A stretch of DNA of 64,000 bases from Janthinobacterium lividum (GCF_023509035.1 NZ_CP075583.1:5022001-5086000); one strand, 5' to 3'. Counted from the first letter of the stretch, positions 47,273 to 57,598 are shown. Numbers and translations are program-made. The notes: a model not told the origin generated them from the letters alone.

Positions 47273-48063
47273 TACCCGCCTTTTGCGGCAGCTTGTCCGG
47301 CTTTGCATTGCACGTTGTCTCCATGGCCCTGACAGGCGCGCGCGCGGCACGCCAAGGCGGCATCGGGCTTGAGCGTAGCGCAGTGCTGCAACTGGGCCCG
47401 CAGGCCGGAAGCGGTTTTCTTCGGCACCGGCGCGGCCTGCGCGTGGGCCAGCAGGGCCGACAGCAGGGCGATATCGCTGTCTTCCGCGCGGCGGGCGGGC
47501 GTTGCCGCAGGCCCTTTCGCCGGTGGTTTTTTTGCTGCCGGACGGGGCGCCTTGGCCACCTGTTTCGAGACGGGTTTCGAGGCGGCGGCAGGTGGCGATG
47601 GCGTTTCCAGCGCCTTGCTCAGCACATCGCCGGGGTGAGCGGCACTCGCGTTCCTGGCAGCGGCAGTGGCGGCTGTGGCGGCGGCGCCGGCATCGAGCAT
47701 CTCGCTCAGGCTCTGCTGGGGCGCCTCATCGCGGATGCTGGCGACGGCCGGCGGCGCTTCCACGGCGGCGGGCGCGGTGGTGGCGACAGGCAAGGAAAGC
47801 GGCGCGGCCAGCGCATCGTCGTTTCCAGCGCGCTCTCCGCGCTGGCCCAGCCAGACGCCAGCGGCCAATAAAAGCAGCAGCGCGGCGACCGCTCCCATGC
47901 CCCCGCGCAGGGCCAGGCTGCCACGCCTGGCCTTGGCGGACGAGCCGATATTGCCACCCTCGAGCGTGGTCAGGATGCGGTTACGGTCGGCCTCCACCTG
48001 CTGCGTCTGCGTCAGCAGGCTGGGCCGGACCGGGAGCCGGGGGCTATCGTCATGAGTTCGCAA
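47272..48063 (-). CDS. Membrane-anchored Ala/Pro-rich protein in T6SS locus, unknown
   Basis: A 263-residue protein with a basic N-terminal cytoplasmic part (about 50 residues, including SLLTQTQQVEADRNRILTTLEGG), one transmembrane helix (about 55-72), a long low-complexity Ala/Pro/Lys linker, and a small C-terminal domain with three or four cysteines (QLQHCATLKPDAALACRARACQG). The start is TTG at 48063, supported by AGGAG eight bases upstream. It is first gene of the vgrG2-tap-tli-tle1 operon. Similar anchored proteins occur in T6SS loci but I cannot name the family. Confidence 0.65.
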   Translation of the reverse strand: MRTHDDSPRLPVRPSLLTQTQQVEADRNRILTTLEGGNIGSSAKARRGSLALRGGMGAVAALLLLLAAGVWLGQRGERAGNDDALAAPLSLPVATTAPAAVEAPPAVASIRDEAPQQSLSEMLDAGAAATAATAAARNASAAHPGDVLSKALETPSPPAAASKPVSKQVAKAPRPAAKKPPAKGPAATPARRAEDSDIALLSALLAHAQAAPVPKKTASGLRAQLQHCATLKPDAALACRARACQGHGDNVQCKAGQAAAKGG

Positions 48064-48282
48064 AATGTGCGCTCCTGTAATATTTGCAAGACTTTACGCT
48101 ATTCAACAAAATCATGACGCGTGCCATAAAATCAACAGTGTGCACCCCCCGCACAATTGAAAAAAGCCCCCTTAATTATCAGTTTTGTAAGATATACTTC
48201 CAGGCAATATCCATCGCTACCCTGTTTTGCCCGATGGACAGTACCGTTCCCCGCAGCCAAACATTTCCTGATTGAGGTTAGC

Positions 48283-49125
48283 GTGTTCCTACTCGCGGTA
48301 GCGCTGTATTTCATCCTGGCATGCCTGATCAGCTGGCTGATCCTGTTTCCTGCCGGGCGCGATTTCGTGCTGCACGCCGTCGATGGCGCGGAGCAGCGCC
48401 TCGCCGCCTGCCTGCAGCGCGTGGCCAGGCACCGGCAGACGGGCATGGCAAGCCTGGGACAGCGGAGCGCCATGCTGTTGGCCCGCACTGCCGACCTGCT
48501 GCGCCGTCATTATCTGCTGTGTCTCGCGGGCCTGGCCGCGATCAGCCTGCCGACCCTGCTGGCCCTGATGGCCGACAGCAAATCCATGCTGGGCGCCTAC
48601 GAGGTATCGACACGGGAAATGAATACGCAGGTGGCCAGCCTGCTGCAGGGCGAGCAACTGGTGCCGCCCGTCGACCTGCCGCCGCTGGTGTTTGCCACGG
48701 AAGAAGTGCGCCAGGAGCGCCCGCTGCTGGTATCGGCCAGCCGCAACTGGACCTTGCTGAATGTGGAATACGCCCAGCGCTTGCTGCTGGTCTTCAAGAT
48801 CATGAAGGAAAAACATGGCTACGACATGGCGCTGCTGGAAGGCTACCGCAGCCCCGAGCGGCAAAACACATTGGCGGCCATGGGGCCCAACGTCAGCAAC
48901 GCGGCCGCCTTTCAAAGCTGGCACCAGTACGGCCTGGCGGCCGACTGCGCCTTCCTGCGCAATGGCAAGCTGATCATTTCAGAGAAGGACCCGTGGGCCA
49001 TGCGCGGTTACCAGCTGTATGGCGAAGTGGCCGAATCGGTCGGCATGACCTGGGGCGGACGCTGGAAAATGATGGATTTCGGGCATACCGAACTGCGCCT
49101 GCCCGGCGTAATGAAAAAACACTGA
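48283..49125 (+). CDS. tagX: M15-family peptidoglycan peptidase, TagX-like
   Basis: A 280-residue protein. Two N-terminal hydrophobic segments (about 1-22 and 78-96) are followed by a VanY/M15 zinc peptidase domain with SWHQYGLAAD (ligands His214, Asp221) and FGHTELR (His268), plus EGYRSPERQN. In Acinetobacter the homologous TagX cuts peptidoglycan cross-links so the T6SS can be assembled. A GTG at 48283 with GAGG six bases upstream is the best start. It opens the plus-strand structural operon, 11 bases before the PAAR gene. Confidence 0.85.
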   Translation: MFLLAVALYFILACLISWLILFPAGRDFVLHAVDGAEQRLAACLQRVARHRQTGMASLGQRSAMLLARTADLLRRHYLLCLAGLAAISLPTLLALMADSKSMLGAYEVSTREMNTQVASLLQGEQLVPPVDLPPLVFATEEVRQERPLLVSASRNWTLLNVEYAQRLLLVFKIMKEKHGYDMALLEGYRSPERQNTLAAMGPNVSNAAAFQSWHQYGLAADCAFLRNGKLIISEKDPWAMRGYQLYGEVAESVGMTWGGRWKMMDFGHTELRLPGVMKKH

Positions 49126-49136
49126 GAGGAACGCGT

Positions 49137-49406
49137 ATGGCTGGTCCGGTAATCAGATTAGGCGACAAGACATCGCATGGCGGCACCGTGCTGGAAGCAT
49201 CGACGGTGAGCGACAGCGGCGGCATCGGCATGGCGCGGGTCGGCGACAAGGTATCCTGTCCCCTGCCCGGCCATGGCATCTGCCCCATCGTCAGCGGCGA
49301 CCCCAGCCTGATCGTCGATGGCAAGCCCGTGGCCCGCCATGGCGACAAGACCAGCTGCGGCGCGCTGCTGATCGCCAGCCAGCAAGCCACCACTGACCAG
49401 GCATGA
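49137..49406 (+). CDS. PAAR-domain spike tip protein
   Basis: An 89-residue single-domain PAAR protein: GDKTSHGGTVLEAS, GDKVSCPLPGHGICPIVSGDPSLIVDGKPVARHGDKTSCGA. These repeats form the zinc-bound cone that sharpens VgrG. No toxin extension is attached, so it is a generic tip usable with either VgrG in this locus. ATG at 49137 has an AGAGGAA site. Confidence 0.93.
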   Translation: MAGPVIRLGDKTSHGGTVLEASTVSDSGGIGMARVGDKVSCPLPGHGICPIVSGDPSLIVDGKPVARHGDKTSCGALLIASQQATTDQA

Positions 49407-49437
49407 CGGCCCTGCCGATATGCGGAGGAGCCCGCTG

Positions 49438-50876
49438 ATGCGCCCCTGGCTGCGACGCTGCCTGCTGACCGTGTCCGTCTTTGCGCTATGCTGGACGGGC
49501 GCCATCGCTTATTGGCGCGACAGCACGCGCATGCCGACGCCGGGCGAGCTGGCCGGCGCCATGCTGGCGCTGCCGCTGGCCCTGCTGTTGATGCTGTGGC
49601 TGGGTAAAAAGCTGCTGGCCAGGCTGCTGGCCGGCCCCGCGCTGGCCGCGGCGCCGGGTCTTACCTCCCCACTCCAGGCCGAGGCGTCGGCCCCGCCCGC
49701 GGCACCGACGCCGCTGCATATCGTGGCCGCCACCCTGCGCATGCCAGGCGGCGCCACGCCGGCAGAATTGCTGGCCGCCATGCGCTCCCGACTAGCCCGC
49801 CCCGCGCTCGACGGCCAGCTCCTCGATGAAGACGGCTATCCCCTGCTGTGCGGCAGGGTGGATGGCATCGACGAAGAGGGGCAGCAGCAAGTGCTGGCCG
49901 CCTGGCTGCGCGAGCATCCGCAGGCCGGCATGGCCAGCGAACCCTTCCCCTTTAATCCGGAAGACGTGCGCGCGCTGGCCCTGGGCGCCGTGGTGCTGGC
50001 CGAACTGCTGGACGAAGCCCTGCAGCATGCGCTGTCCGCAGGCGCACCGGTCTCGCAGTCGAGCGAGCTGCCCATGCTGCGGCTGTACCTGCTGCTGCCG
50101 GCCTCGTGGAGCGCCGCCCAGCGCCAGGCCGGCGACACCTGGCTGCGCCACCTGGCGCGCGAGCAAGGCTGGCCGGCGCAGAAATTGCTGCCGGCTGCCG
50201 AACCAGCCATCCGGCAGCTGGCGCCGTTTGCCCTGTTGAACCAGCTTGCCGGGCATGCGGTGCCGCCGCAGCCGCCCTGCCTGGCCATCGTGCTGGCCTG
50301 CGATTCCTGGCTGGGCGAGCTGCGCGTGCACACCTTGTCGAGCCAGGGCCAGCTGTTCAGCGCCGGCCAGGCGAACGGACAGATCCCCGGCGAAGGCGCG
50401 GCCGGCCTGCTGCTGGCCGTCCCTGGCGCAGCGGCGTCACTGGACGAGCCGGCGCCAGTCCTGCTGCACCGCGCCGCCACGGGCGAACTGGCGCAAGGCG
50501 CCAGCCAGCGCACAGGAGCGGACAAGACCATGCTGGCCGACCTGGGCAAACAGGCGCTGGCGGCAGCCGGTGGCGATGCGGCGGCCGGCATCGCGCTGGT
50601 CAGCGCCGATACCGACCAGCGCGCCCCCGCATGCTCGAACTGATGCAGTGCGCCGGCACCCTGCTGCCCCACCTGGACCTGGGCGAGCAGGTGCTGGGCG
50701 TCGGCGCCGCATGCGGCCAGTGCGGCGCCGTCACGACGCTGGCCACATTGGCCTTGGCGCGGCAGGCGGCGGCCGACGACGGCGCGCACGTTTTATGTCT
50801 GAGCAATCTCGATCCACTCCAGCGCGGCGCGCTCGTCATTGGGCCACCTGCGGAAAACAGTCACAGCTCCACCTGA
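49438..50876 (+). CDS. T6SS-locus membrane protein of unknown function (frame break at 50624-50628)
   Basis: About 479 residues read across a one-base deletion in the C-run 50624-50628. The first frame ends RAPACSN at 50643; the second continues RMLELMQCAGTLLPHLDLGEQVLGVGAACGQCGA and ends at 50876. Two helices at the N-terminus (about 8-28 and 38-60) are followed by a large, probably periplasmic, region. It has a start at 49438 with GGAGGAG seven bases upstream. The C-terminal segment resembles an adenylate-free beta-ketoacyl-synthase-like fold only superficially, so I assign no function. It lies between PAAR and tssM. Confidence 0.65.
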
Positions 50877-50926
50877 TACGGCGACGTCCCATTCACGCAC
50901 CTTAACGGTTTGCACACTATAAAACT

Positions 50927-53900
50927 ATGATGCAACGATTCTGGCACTTCCTGACCTCACGCACCAGCCTGCTCATCCTCGGCATCGCGGCCGCCGTCCT
51001 GCTGCTGTTCGCATGCGCCGTCATTTTCGACTGGCCGGCCATCCGGCTGCTGCCCTTGCTGGCCGCGGCGGCGCTGCTGAGCACCCTGCTGTGGTGGCTG
51101 CGGCGCCGCCGCCACAGGCGCGAGGGCGCCAGCTTCAACAACATGCTGGAGCAACAGGCGACCGGCGCCGCACCCAAGGCTGGCCCGGTGCAGCGCGAGG
51201 AAACCGAAGCCATCCACAAGCGCATGCTCGAAGCGATCAATACCATCAAGACCTCGCGGCTGGGCCAGCTGTCGGGCGATGCCGCGCTGTATGAACTGCC
51301 CTGGTATATGATCATCGGCAATCCCGCCGCCGGCAAGAGCACGGCGATCGCCAATTCGGGCCTGCAGTTTCCTTTTGTCGACAGCAAGATCGTGCAAGGC
51401 ATGGGCGGCACCCGCAACTGCGACTGGTTTTTCACCACCGACGGCATCCTGCTCGACACGGCCGGGCGCTACGCCATCAACGATGAAGACCGCGCCGAGT
51501 GGTTCGGCTTTCTCGGCCTGCTGAAAAAACACCGCAAGCGCGCGCCGATCAACGGCATCATCATCGCCGTCAGCATTGCCGAGCTAACCGGCAGCAAGCC
51601 CGAATTTGCCATCGAACTGGCCAAGAACCTGCGCCAGCGCGTGCAGGAACTGACGGAGAAGCTGGAAGTCCATGCGCCCGTGTACGTGGTATTCACCAAG
51701 GCCGACCTGATCACCGGCTTCAGCGAATTTTTCCAGGATGCCGAGCGCGCCGAACGCGACAAGGTCTGGGGCGCCACCCTGCCCTACAGCGTCAACAGCT
51801 CGAAGCAGGATGTGCTGGAGCAGTTCGACCAGCGCTTCGACGAGCTGTACGATGGTCTGAAGGACCTCAGCCTGGCCAGCATGTCGCTGCTGGGACGCGA
51901 GCGCATGCCGCCCGGCGTCTTCACCTTCCCGCTGGAATTCAGTTCCGTGAAGGGGCCGCTGCGCGCCTTCATCGCCACCCTGTTCGAGGAAAATCCCTTC
52001 CAGTTCAAGCCCGTCTTCCGCGGTTTCTATTTCACCAGCGCCCTGCAGGAAGGCGCTTCCGTCTCCGCCTCGTCGGAACGGGTGGCGCAGCGCTTCGACC
52101 TCAAACCGCAGCCGCAGGAACACAAGGCGGTCCAGGTCCAGGACCAGCACGGCTACTTCCTGCTGAACCTGTTTCGCAAGGTGATCTTCGCCGACAGGGA
52201 ACTGGTGGCGCAATACGCCAGTCCACGCAAGACGCGCTTGCGTTATGCCACGTTTTTCACCGCCATCGCGCTGGCCGGCCTGGCGCTGGCCGGCTGGAGC
52301 TGGTCCTACCTGGCCAACCGCCAGCTGGCGGCCAACGTGCAAGCCGACCTGGAGCAGGCCATCAAGGTGCAGGACAAGCGCCTGGACCTGCAGTCGCGCT
52401 TCCAGGCCCTGGAAATCATGCAGGACCGCATCGAGCAGCTGGAATCGTACCGCAGCAAGCGGCCGCTGGCGCTCAGCCTGGGCCTGTACCAGGGTAACTT
52501 GCTGGAGCGCAAACTGCGCGAGGAGTATTTTTCCGGCCTCAAGGAAGTCATGCTCGCGCCGGTGGCGCAGTCGCTGGAGTCGTTCCTCGCGGAAGTGAAC
52601 GCCGGCGCCGACCGGCTGCAGCCGCTGACGGCCGCGCCAGCCACGCCAGCGACAACCGTTACGCCGCCCGGTACGACGGCCGCTACCGCAGTCAGCACGG
52701 CAGCCAGCACAACAAGCCAGCCCTTCAAGGACGCCGCGCCGACGAATGTGGAGGATGCCTACAATGCCCTGAAAACCTACTTGATGCTGGGCGACAAGTC
52801 GCGCGCCGAGGCCGGTCACCTGAACGACCAGCTGACCCGCTACTGGCGCGGCTGGCTCGACGCCAACCGGGGCAACATGCCGCGCGAACAGATGATCCGC
52901 AGCGCCGAGCGCCTGATCTCGTTCTACCTGACGCAGATCGACGACCCGTCCTGGCCGCAGATCGAGAACAAGCGGGCCCTGGCCGACCAGTCGCGCGACA
53001 GCCTGCGCCGCGTGGTGCGCGGCATGCCGGCGCGCGACCGCGTATATGCGGACGTAAAGGCTCGCGCCGCCACGCGCTTCCCGTCGATGACGGTGGCGCG
53101 CATCGTTGGCGAGCAGGACAAGGAACTGGTGCTGGGCAGCTACGCCATCCCCGGCACCTTCACGCGCGACGCCTGGGAAAAATACATCCAGCAAGCGTTC
53201 CAGGAAGCGGCCAACCGCGAATTGCAAAGCGCCGACTGGGTACTGAAGACGGCGTCGAAGGATGACCTGACCCTGGAAGGCAGCCCGGAACAGATCCAGA
53301 AGGCGCTGGTAGAGCTGTACAAGACCGATTACGCCAGGGAGTGGCAGAAATTCATCCAGGGCGTCAGCATCCGCGAATTGAACGGGTTCGACAACGCGGC
53401 GCAGGCGATGAACCGCCTCGGCGATCCGCAAGGCTCGCCCCTCAACAAGCTGATCGAGACGGTGTACCAGGAAACCTCGTGGGACAACCCTTCGCTGCTG
53501 GGCCAGGGCTTGCAGCGCGCCCAGCGCGGGGCGATGGACTGGTTCCGCGAAACGGTGCTGCGCCAGAAGCCCGCCGCCACGGCAGCGGGCCAGGCCGGCA
53601 GCGCCATGCCGATGGGGCCCGTCGGCCGCGAATTTTCCGGCGTGGCGCGCCTGGTGGTGGCGCGCGACAAGGAAGCCTCGCCCATGCGCGGCTACCTGGC
53701 GGCCCTGTCGAAGCTGCGCGTGCGCTTCAACCAGATCAAGAACCAGGGCGACACCGGTCCCGGCGCCAAGCAGCTGATGCAGCAGACGCTCGACGGCAGC
53801 GGCTCGGAGCTGGCCGACGCGCTGAAATACGTGGATGAGCAGATGCTGACCGGCATGAGCGACCAGCAAAAGCAAGCCATCCGCCCACTGCTGGTGCGTC

Positions 53901-54715
53901 CGCTGATGCAGACCTTCGCCGTCATCGTCAAGCCCACCGAGACGGAGATCAACAAGGTATGGCTGGCCCAAGTGCTCGAACCGTTCCAGAAAACCCTGGC
54001 GCCGAAATATCCGTTCGCGCCCGAGTCGCGCATCGAGGCAAGCAATGCCGACATCGGCCAGGTATTCGGCCCGGAAGGCGCCATCGCCAAGTTCTTCAAC
54101 ACCACCATCGGCCCGCTGGTCGTGCGGCGCGGCGACGCCATCAGCGCCAGGACCTGGGCCGCGATGGGCATCACCCTGGCGCCGCCGGTGGTGGCCAGCC
54201 TGCCCGGCTGGGTCGCGCCACTCAGCGCCAACGGCGTGGCCACTGCGGCCGGCGCCGCCGAAGCGCAGACGCGCTTCGACCTGCAGGCGCTGAGCGCGCC
54301 CGGCGCCACCGAATATACGATCGAGATCGATGGCCAGGCGCTGCGCTGGCGCGGCCAGCCGCAGCCCTGGGTGCACATGGTCTGGCCCAACCCGCAGGGC
54401 GTGCCCGGCTCGCGCATCAGCGCCATCACGCCGGAAGGGCGCACCGTGGTACTGCTGAACGAACCGGGGCATTTCGGCCTGAAGAAGATGATCGACTCGG
54501 CCAGGCGCACGCGCAAGGAGGGCGGCGTATTCGAACTGAGCTGGGAGAACAGCGGCGTCACCGTGATGGCCAACCTGAAGATCGTGGCCGCACCCGCGCC
54601 GGCCGCCACTTCCGCCTCCGCCGGCAACCAGGGTTTCCGTGGCCTGAAACTGCCGGAATCGGTGGTCATCGGCGCGCCGGAAACCGCCACCGCCATTGCC
54701 GGGAACACGCCATGA
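50927..54715 (+). CDS. tssM: TssM (IcmF) inner-membrane component of T6SS
   Basis: A 1262-residue IcmF-family protein. Two N-terminal helices (about 13-35 and 40-57), a cytoplasmic GTPase-like domain with Walker A GNPAAGKST (131-139), a third helix near 445-465, then a large periplasmic region ending in the DUF1215-type C-terminal domain. With TssL and TssJ it forms the membrane complex that anchors the sheath. Full length and without frame breaks. It overlaps tagF by ATGA. Confidence 0.96.
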   Translation: MMQRFWHFLTSRTSLLILGIAAAVLLLFACAVIFDWPAIRLLPLLAAAALLSTLLWWLRRRRHRREGASFNNMLEQQATGAAPKAGPVQREETEAIHKRMLEAINTIKTSRLGQLSGDAALYELPWYMIIGNPAAGKSTAIANSGLQFPFVDSKIVQGMGGTRNCDWFFTTDGILLDTAGRYAINDEDRAEWFGFLGLLKKHRKRAPINGIIIAVSIAELTGSKPEFAIELAKNLRQRVQELTEKLEVHAPVYVVFTKADLITGFSEFFQDAERAERDKVWGATLPYSVNSSKQDVLEQFDQRFDELYDGLKDLSLASMSLLGRERMPPGVFTFPLEFSSVKGPLRAFIATLFEENPFQFKPVFRGFYFTSALQEGASVSASSERVAQRFDLKPQPQEHKAVQVQDQHGYFLLNLFRKVIFADRELVAQYASPRKTRLRYATFFTAIALAGLALAGWSWSYLANRQLAANVQADLEQAIKVQDKRLDLQSRFQALEIMQDRIEQLESYRSKRPLALSLGLYQGNLLERKLREEYFSGLKEVMLAPVAQSLESFLAEVNAGADRLQPLTAAPATPATTVTPPGTTAATAVSTAASTTSQPFKDAAPTNVEDAYNALKTYLMLGDKSRAEAGHLNDQLTRYWRGWLDANRGNMPREQMIRSAERLISFYLTQIDDPSWPQIENKRALADQSRDSLRRVVRGMPARDRVYADVKARAATRFPSMTVARIVGEQDKELVLGSYAIPGTFTRDAWEKYIQQAFQEAANRELQSADWVLKTASKDDLTLEGSPEQIQKALVELYKTDYAREWQKFIQGVSIRELNGFDNAAQAMNRLGDPQGSPLNKLIETVYQETSWDNPSLLGQGLQRAQRGAMDWFRETVLRQKPAATAAGQAGSAMPMGPVGREFSGVARLVVARDKEASPMRGYLAALSKLRVRFNQIKNQGDTGPGAKQLMQQTLDGSGSELADALKYVDEQMLTGMSDQQKQAIRPLLVRPLMQTFAVIVKPTETEINKVWLAQVLEPFQKTLAPKYPFAPESRIEASNADIGQVFGPEGAIAKFFNTTIGPLVVRRGDAISARTWAAMGITLAPPVVASLPGWVAPLSANGVATAAGAAEAQTRFDLQALSAPGATEYTIEIDGQALRWRGQPQPWVHMVWPNPQGVPGSRISAITPEGRTVVLLNEPGHFGLKKMIDSARRTRKEGGVFELSWENSGVTVMANLKIVAAPAPAATSASAGNQGFRGLKLPESVVIGAPETATAIAGNTP

Positions 54716-55695
54716 GCCGCCCTACCGTTAGCCAGATCGGCTATTTCGGCAAGATCCCCAGCCGCGGCGACTTCATCAAGCACGGCGACAACCCGGCCCT
54801 GCTGAAGATGCTCGATGAGTGGCTGGCCAACGCCATGGAACTGATGACGGCCGATGCGCGCTGGAAGCTCACCTACGATGCGCTGCCGCCGCTGCATTTC
54901 GCCTTCATCGGCCCGCGCCGCGGCCGCGCCATCGCCGGGCATATCGCCGCCAGCAGCGATGCCTCGTCGCGCCGCTTTCCCTTCCTGATGATGGGCGCCA
55001 TGGAAGTGGCGCAGCCGTCCGACTTCGTGCCGACCAGTCCGCTGGTGCTGTCGCGCCTGTGGAACCGCCTCGATGCCATGAGCGCCGAGATGTGCGGCGC
55101 GGCGGCAGGCGGCGCGCTGCCGGCAGCCGCCGCGGGCGCCAGCATCGAACTGGACTTGCGCGGCAGCGCCTACGATGCCGCCTTCGACGATTTCCTCGGC
55201 TTGCAGACGGTAGGCGCGCTCGACGCCCTGCTGGCGCCCACGGGTTTTGGCGGTTCCGTGCGCCAGGTGCTGCTGGCCCTGGGCATGCTGCTGCAGCCCG
55301 TCATGGCCAGCAGCTCCAGCCGGCTGGAAAAAAGCCTGGAACTGCCGCTGCCGGCCGACCCGCTGTACCGCAACCTGGTGGCGGCCTTCTGGATGCACCT
55401 GATCGCCCCGTTCCTGGCGCGCGCCGACTTCGAACTGGCGCTGTTCATCACCCGCATCCGCGGCCGCCATGCGCTGGTGCTGGGCTTTTGCGGCGCCTCG
55501 GCGCAAACCCTGCACGCCATCATGGAACCGCAGGCGGCGCTGGAGCACCACATCGCCTTCGACGACCTGGCCTGGGTCGAGGAACAGGCCGACAGCGACT
55601 ACGCCATCAAGAAAGCCTCGGCCTACCTCGCGCAAGCCAACCTGTCACTCAAATCGGCGCACGACACGTTTCGTGCGACCTTCATCGGGACCTGA
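54712..55695 (+). CDS. tagF: TagF, T6SS regulator (DUF2094)
   Basis: A 327-residue TagF protein. GYFGKIPSRGDFIKHG at the N-terminus is the family signature, and FAFIGPRRGRAIAGHIAASSDASSRRFPF follows. TagF acts as a post-translational repressor or threonine-phosphorylation-linked modulator of T6SS in other bacteria. No PpkA/PppA kinase-phosphatase pair is seen in the window. ATGA overlap with tssM, and the OmpA-like gene begins two bases after it. Confidence 0.93.
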   Translation: MSRPTVSQIGYFGKIPSRGDFIKHGDNPALLKMLDEWLANAMELMTADARWKLTYDALPPLHFAFIGPRRGRAIAGHIAASSDASSRRFPFLMMGAMEVAQPSDFVPTSPLVLSRLWNRLDAMSAEMCGAAAGGALPAAAAGASIELDLRGSAYDAAFDDFLGLQTVGALDALLAPTGFGGSVRQVLLALGMLLQPVMASSSSRLEKSLELPLPADPLYRNLVAAFWMHLIAPFLARADFELALFITRIRGRHALVLGFCGASAQTLHAIMEPQAALEHHIAFDDLAWVEEQADSDYAIKKASAYLAQANLSLKSAHDTFRATFIGT

Positions 55696-55697
55696 TC

Positions 55698-56510
55698 ATG
55701 CGCCACATCCGCCTTGCCATCCTTCTCAGCCTCATCTGCGCGCCGGCCGGCGCCAACGCGCAAAGCGCCGCCGCGCCGGCGGCCACTGTCTCGGCGCCGG
55801 CCGCCGCCACACCGCAACCGGGCCAGGTCCTGGCCAGCGGCACGGTGCCGGACGAAGCGGCCAAGGCGGCGGTGCTGGTGCGCCTGCGCGAACTGTATGG
55901 CGCCGACAAGGTGGTCGACCAGATCGCCGTCGGCCAGGTCGCGCAGCCGGCAAACTGGAACGCCTATGTGCAAAAGCTGCTGACGGCGGACCTCAAGCAG
56001 ATTCGCCGCGGCCAGCTGAAGATCGAAGGCAGCGTGGTCAGCGTGCGCGGCGAAGTGGCCAACGAGGCGCAGCGGCAAAAGATCGCCAGCGACTTCGCCA
56101 CCAGCCTCAATCCCACGTACACCGTCAACAACGGCTTGCGCGTGTCCGCCTCCGACCAGAACATCCTCGACGGCACGCTGGCCAACCGCACCATCGAATT
56201 CGAGAGCGGCAAGACCACGCTGACGCCGTCGGGCCGCGCCATCCTCGACGAAATGAGCGCGGCGCTGCACAAGCTGGCGGGCCGCAAGGTGGACATCATC
56301 GGCCACACCGACAACCTGGGACTGCGTGCCAGCAACCAGAACCTGAGCCAGGCGCGCGCCGAGGCGGTCAAGAGCTACCTGGCCGGCAAGGGCATCGACG
56401 GAGACCTGCTCAGCGCGTCCGGACAAGGCCCGGACCGTCCCATCGCCAGCAATGACAGCGCCGATGGCCGCGCGCGCAACCGCCGCATCGAATTTCGCAT
56501 GGTCCAGTAA
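55698..56510 (+). CDS. OmpA-family peptidoglycan-binding protein of T6SS locus
   Basis: A 270-residue exported protein: signal peptide ending at GANAQ (about 22), an Ala/Pro linker, a BON-like domain (about 90-150, LKIEGSVVSVRGEVANEAQRQKIASDF), and a C-terminal OmpA domain with FESGKTTLTPSGRAILDEM and VDIIGHTDNLGLRASNQNLSQARAEAV plus NRRIEF. OmpA domains bind meso-diaminopimelate of peptidoglycan. In T6SS loci such proteins stabilise the membrane complex at the cell wall (TagN-like). No lipobox is seen. Confidence 0.88.
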   Translation: MRHIRLAILLSLICAPAGANAQSAAAPAATVSAPAAATPQPGQVLASGTVPDEAAKAAVLVRLRELYGADKVVDQIAVGQVAQPANWNAYVQKLLTADLKQIRRGQLKIEGSVVSVRGEVANEAQRQKIASDFATSLNPTYTVNNGLRVSASDQNILDGTLANRTIEFESGKTTLTPSGRAILDEMSAALHKLAGRKVDIIGHTDNLGLRASNQNLSQARAEAVKSYLAGKGIDGDLLSASGQGPDRPIASNDSADGRARNRRIEFRMVQ

Positions 56511-56560
56511 GGCCGCCGCGCCTCCAGCAAGCTATCCGCCCCACACTGCCGAGAACACAC

Positions 56561-57598
56561 ATGATTTCAGCCGACCAGCTCCTACATCCCATCAGCGCCG
56601 AGCAGCCATGCGGCGTCGACCTGTCCTTCTCCCCCGACTTCGACGCCATCGGCCAGGCGCGCAAGTTCGACGACCCCACGCTCGACCAGGGCGAGTGGGT
56701 CACCGACCTGAAGGAAGCCGACTGGGCCTTCGTACTGCAGCGCTGCGCCGCCCTGCTGGGCGAAAAGAGCAAGGACTTGCGGCTCGCCGCCTGGCTGACC
56801 GAAGCTTGCGCCAGGCAAGACCATTTGCGCGGACTGGGCGAAGGCTATCGCCTGCTGGCCGGCCTGCTGCGCCAGTACTGGGACCTGGGCCTTTACCCGC
56901 AGCCCGATGGCGACGACCACGAGCAGCGCATCGGCAACCTGAGCTGGATCCTGGCGCGCACGCCGTCCCTCGTGCGCGCCATGGCGCTGACGGACAAGCA
57001 GTCGGGCGGCTGGTCGACGGTCGACTTCGAGACGGCGCGCAAGCGGGCCGCCAGCAACCAGGACGGCGTCAACGGCACCAAGCTGGTGGATATGGAGGCG
57101 GCGCGGCGCGGCACATCGGCGCAGTTCCGCGCCGCCTTTGCCGCCGACGCCCAGTTCTGCCTGGACGCGCTGGCCGAGCTGGAACAGGCCGTCGACAGCC
57201 GCCTGGGCAGGGAAAGTCCGGGCTTTTCCATGGCGCGCGAGGCGCTGCAGGCGATACAGCTCGCCCTGCCTGCCGCAGCTGCGGCCATCCCCGCCTCCAG
57301 CGTAGCCGCCGCGCCGGTGCCGGCCGGCGCCCAGGCGGCGGGGGCCGCCGTGCCGGCGCTGCTGCCGGCGGCGCCCGGCGAGCTGCAGAGCCGCGCCCAG
57401 GCGCTGGCGCAGCTGCGCCAGGTGGCGCAGTACTTCCGCCAGACGGAACCGCACAGCCCTGTCTCCTACTTCGCCGACAAGGCCGCCAACGCGGGCGAGC
57501 AAAATCTGCACGAATGGCTGCGCGGCGTGGTCAAGGACGGCGCCTCACTGGCCCACATCGAGGAGCTGCTGGGCATTGCGCCCGGCAGCGGCCACTGA
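56561..57598 (+). CDS. tssA: TssA (ImpA-related) T6SS cap/baseplate component
   Basis: A 345-residue TssA. It has the N-terminal ImpA_N domain (LLHPISAEQPCGVDLSFSPDFDAI, LTEACARQDHLRGLGEGYRLLAGLLRQYWD). A Pro/Ala linker at about 245-270 precedes the C-terminal domain with PHSPVSYFADKAANAGEQNLHEWL, typical of short-form TssA. TssA coordinates baseplate and tail polymerisation. It is last gene of the plus-strand operon and converges with tssH over 13 bases. Confidence 0.93.
   Translation: MISADQLLHPISAEQPCGVDLSFSPDFDAIGQARKFDDPTLDQGEWVTDLKEADWAFVLQRCAALLGEKSKDLRLAAWLTEACARQDHLRGLGEGYRLLAGLLRQYWDLGLYPQPDGDDHEQRIGNLSWILARTPSLVRAMALTDKQSGGWSTVDFETARKRAASNQDGVNGTKLVDMEAARRGTSAQFRAAFAADAQFCLDALAELEQAVDSRLGRESPGFSMAREALQAIQLALPAAAAAIPASSVAAAPVPAGAQAAGAAVPALLPAAPGELQSRAQALAQLRQVAQYFRQTEPHSPVSYFADKAANAGEQNLHEWLRGVVKDGASLAHIEELLGIAPGSGH

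Noticed and set aside
47410..47640. Low-complexity GC-rich stretch as tandem repeat
   Set aside because: It is the Ala/Pro/Lys linker of the 47272-48063 protein; no exact tandem unit is repeated.
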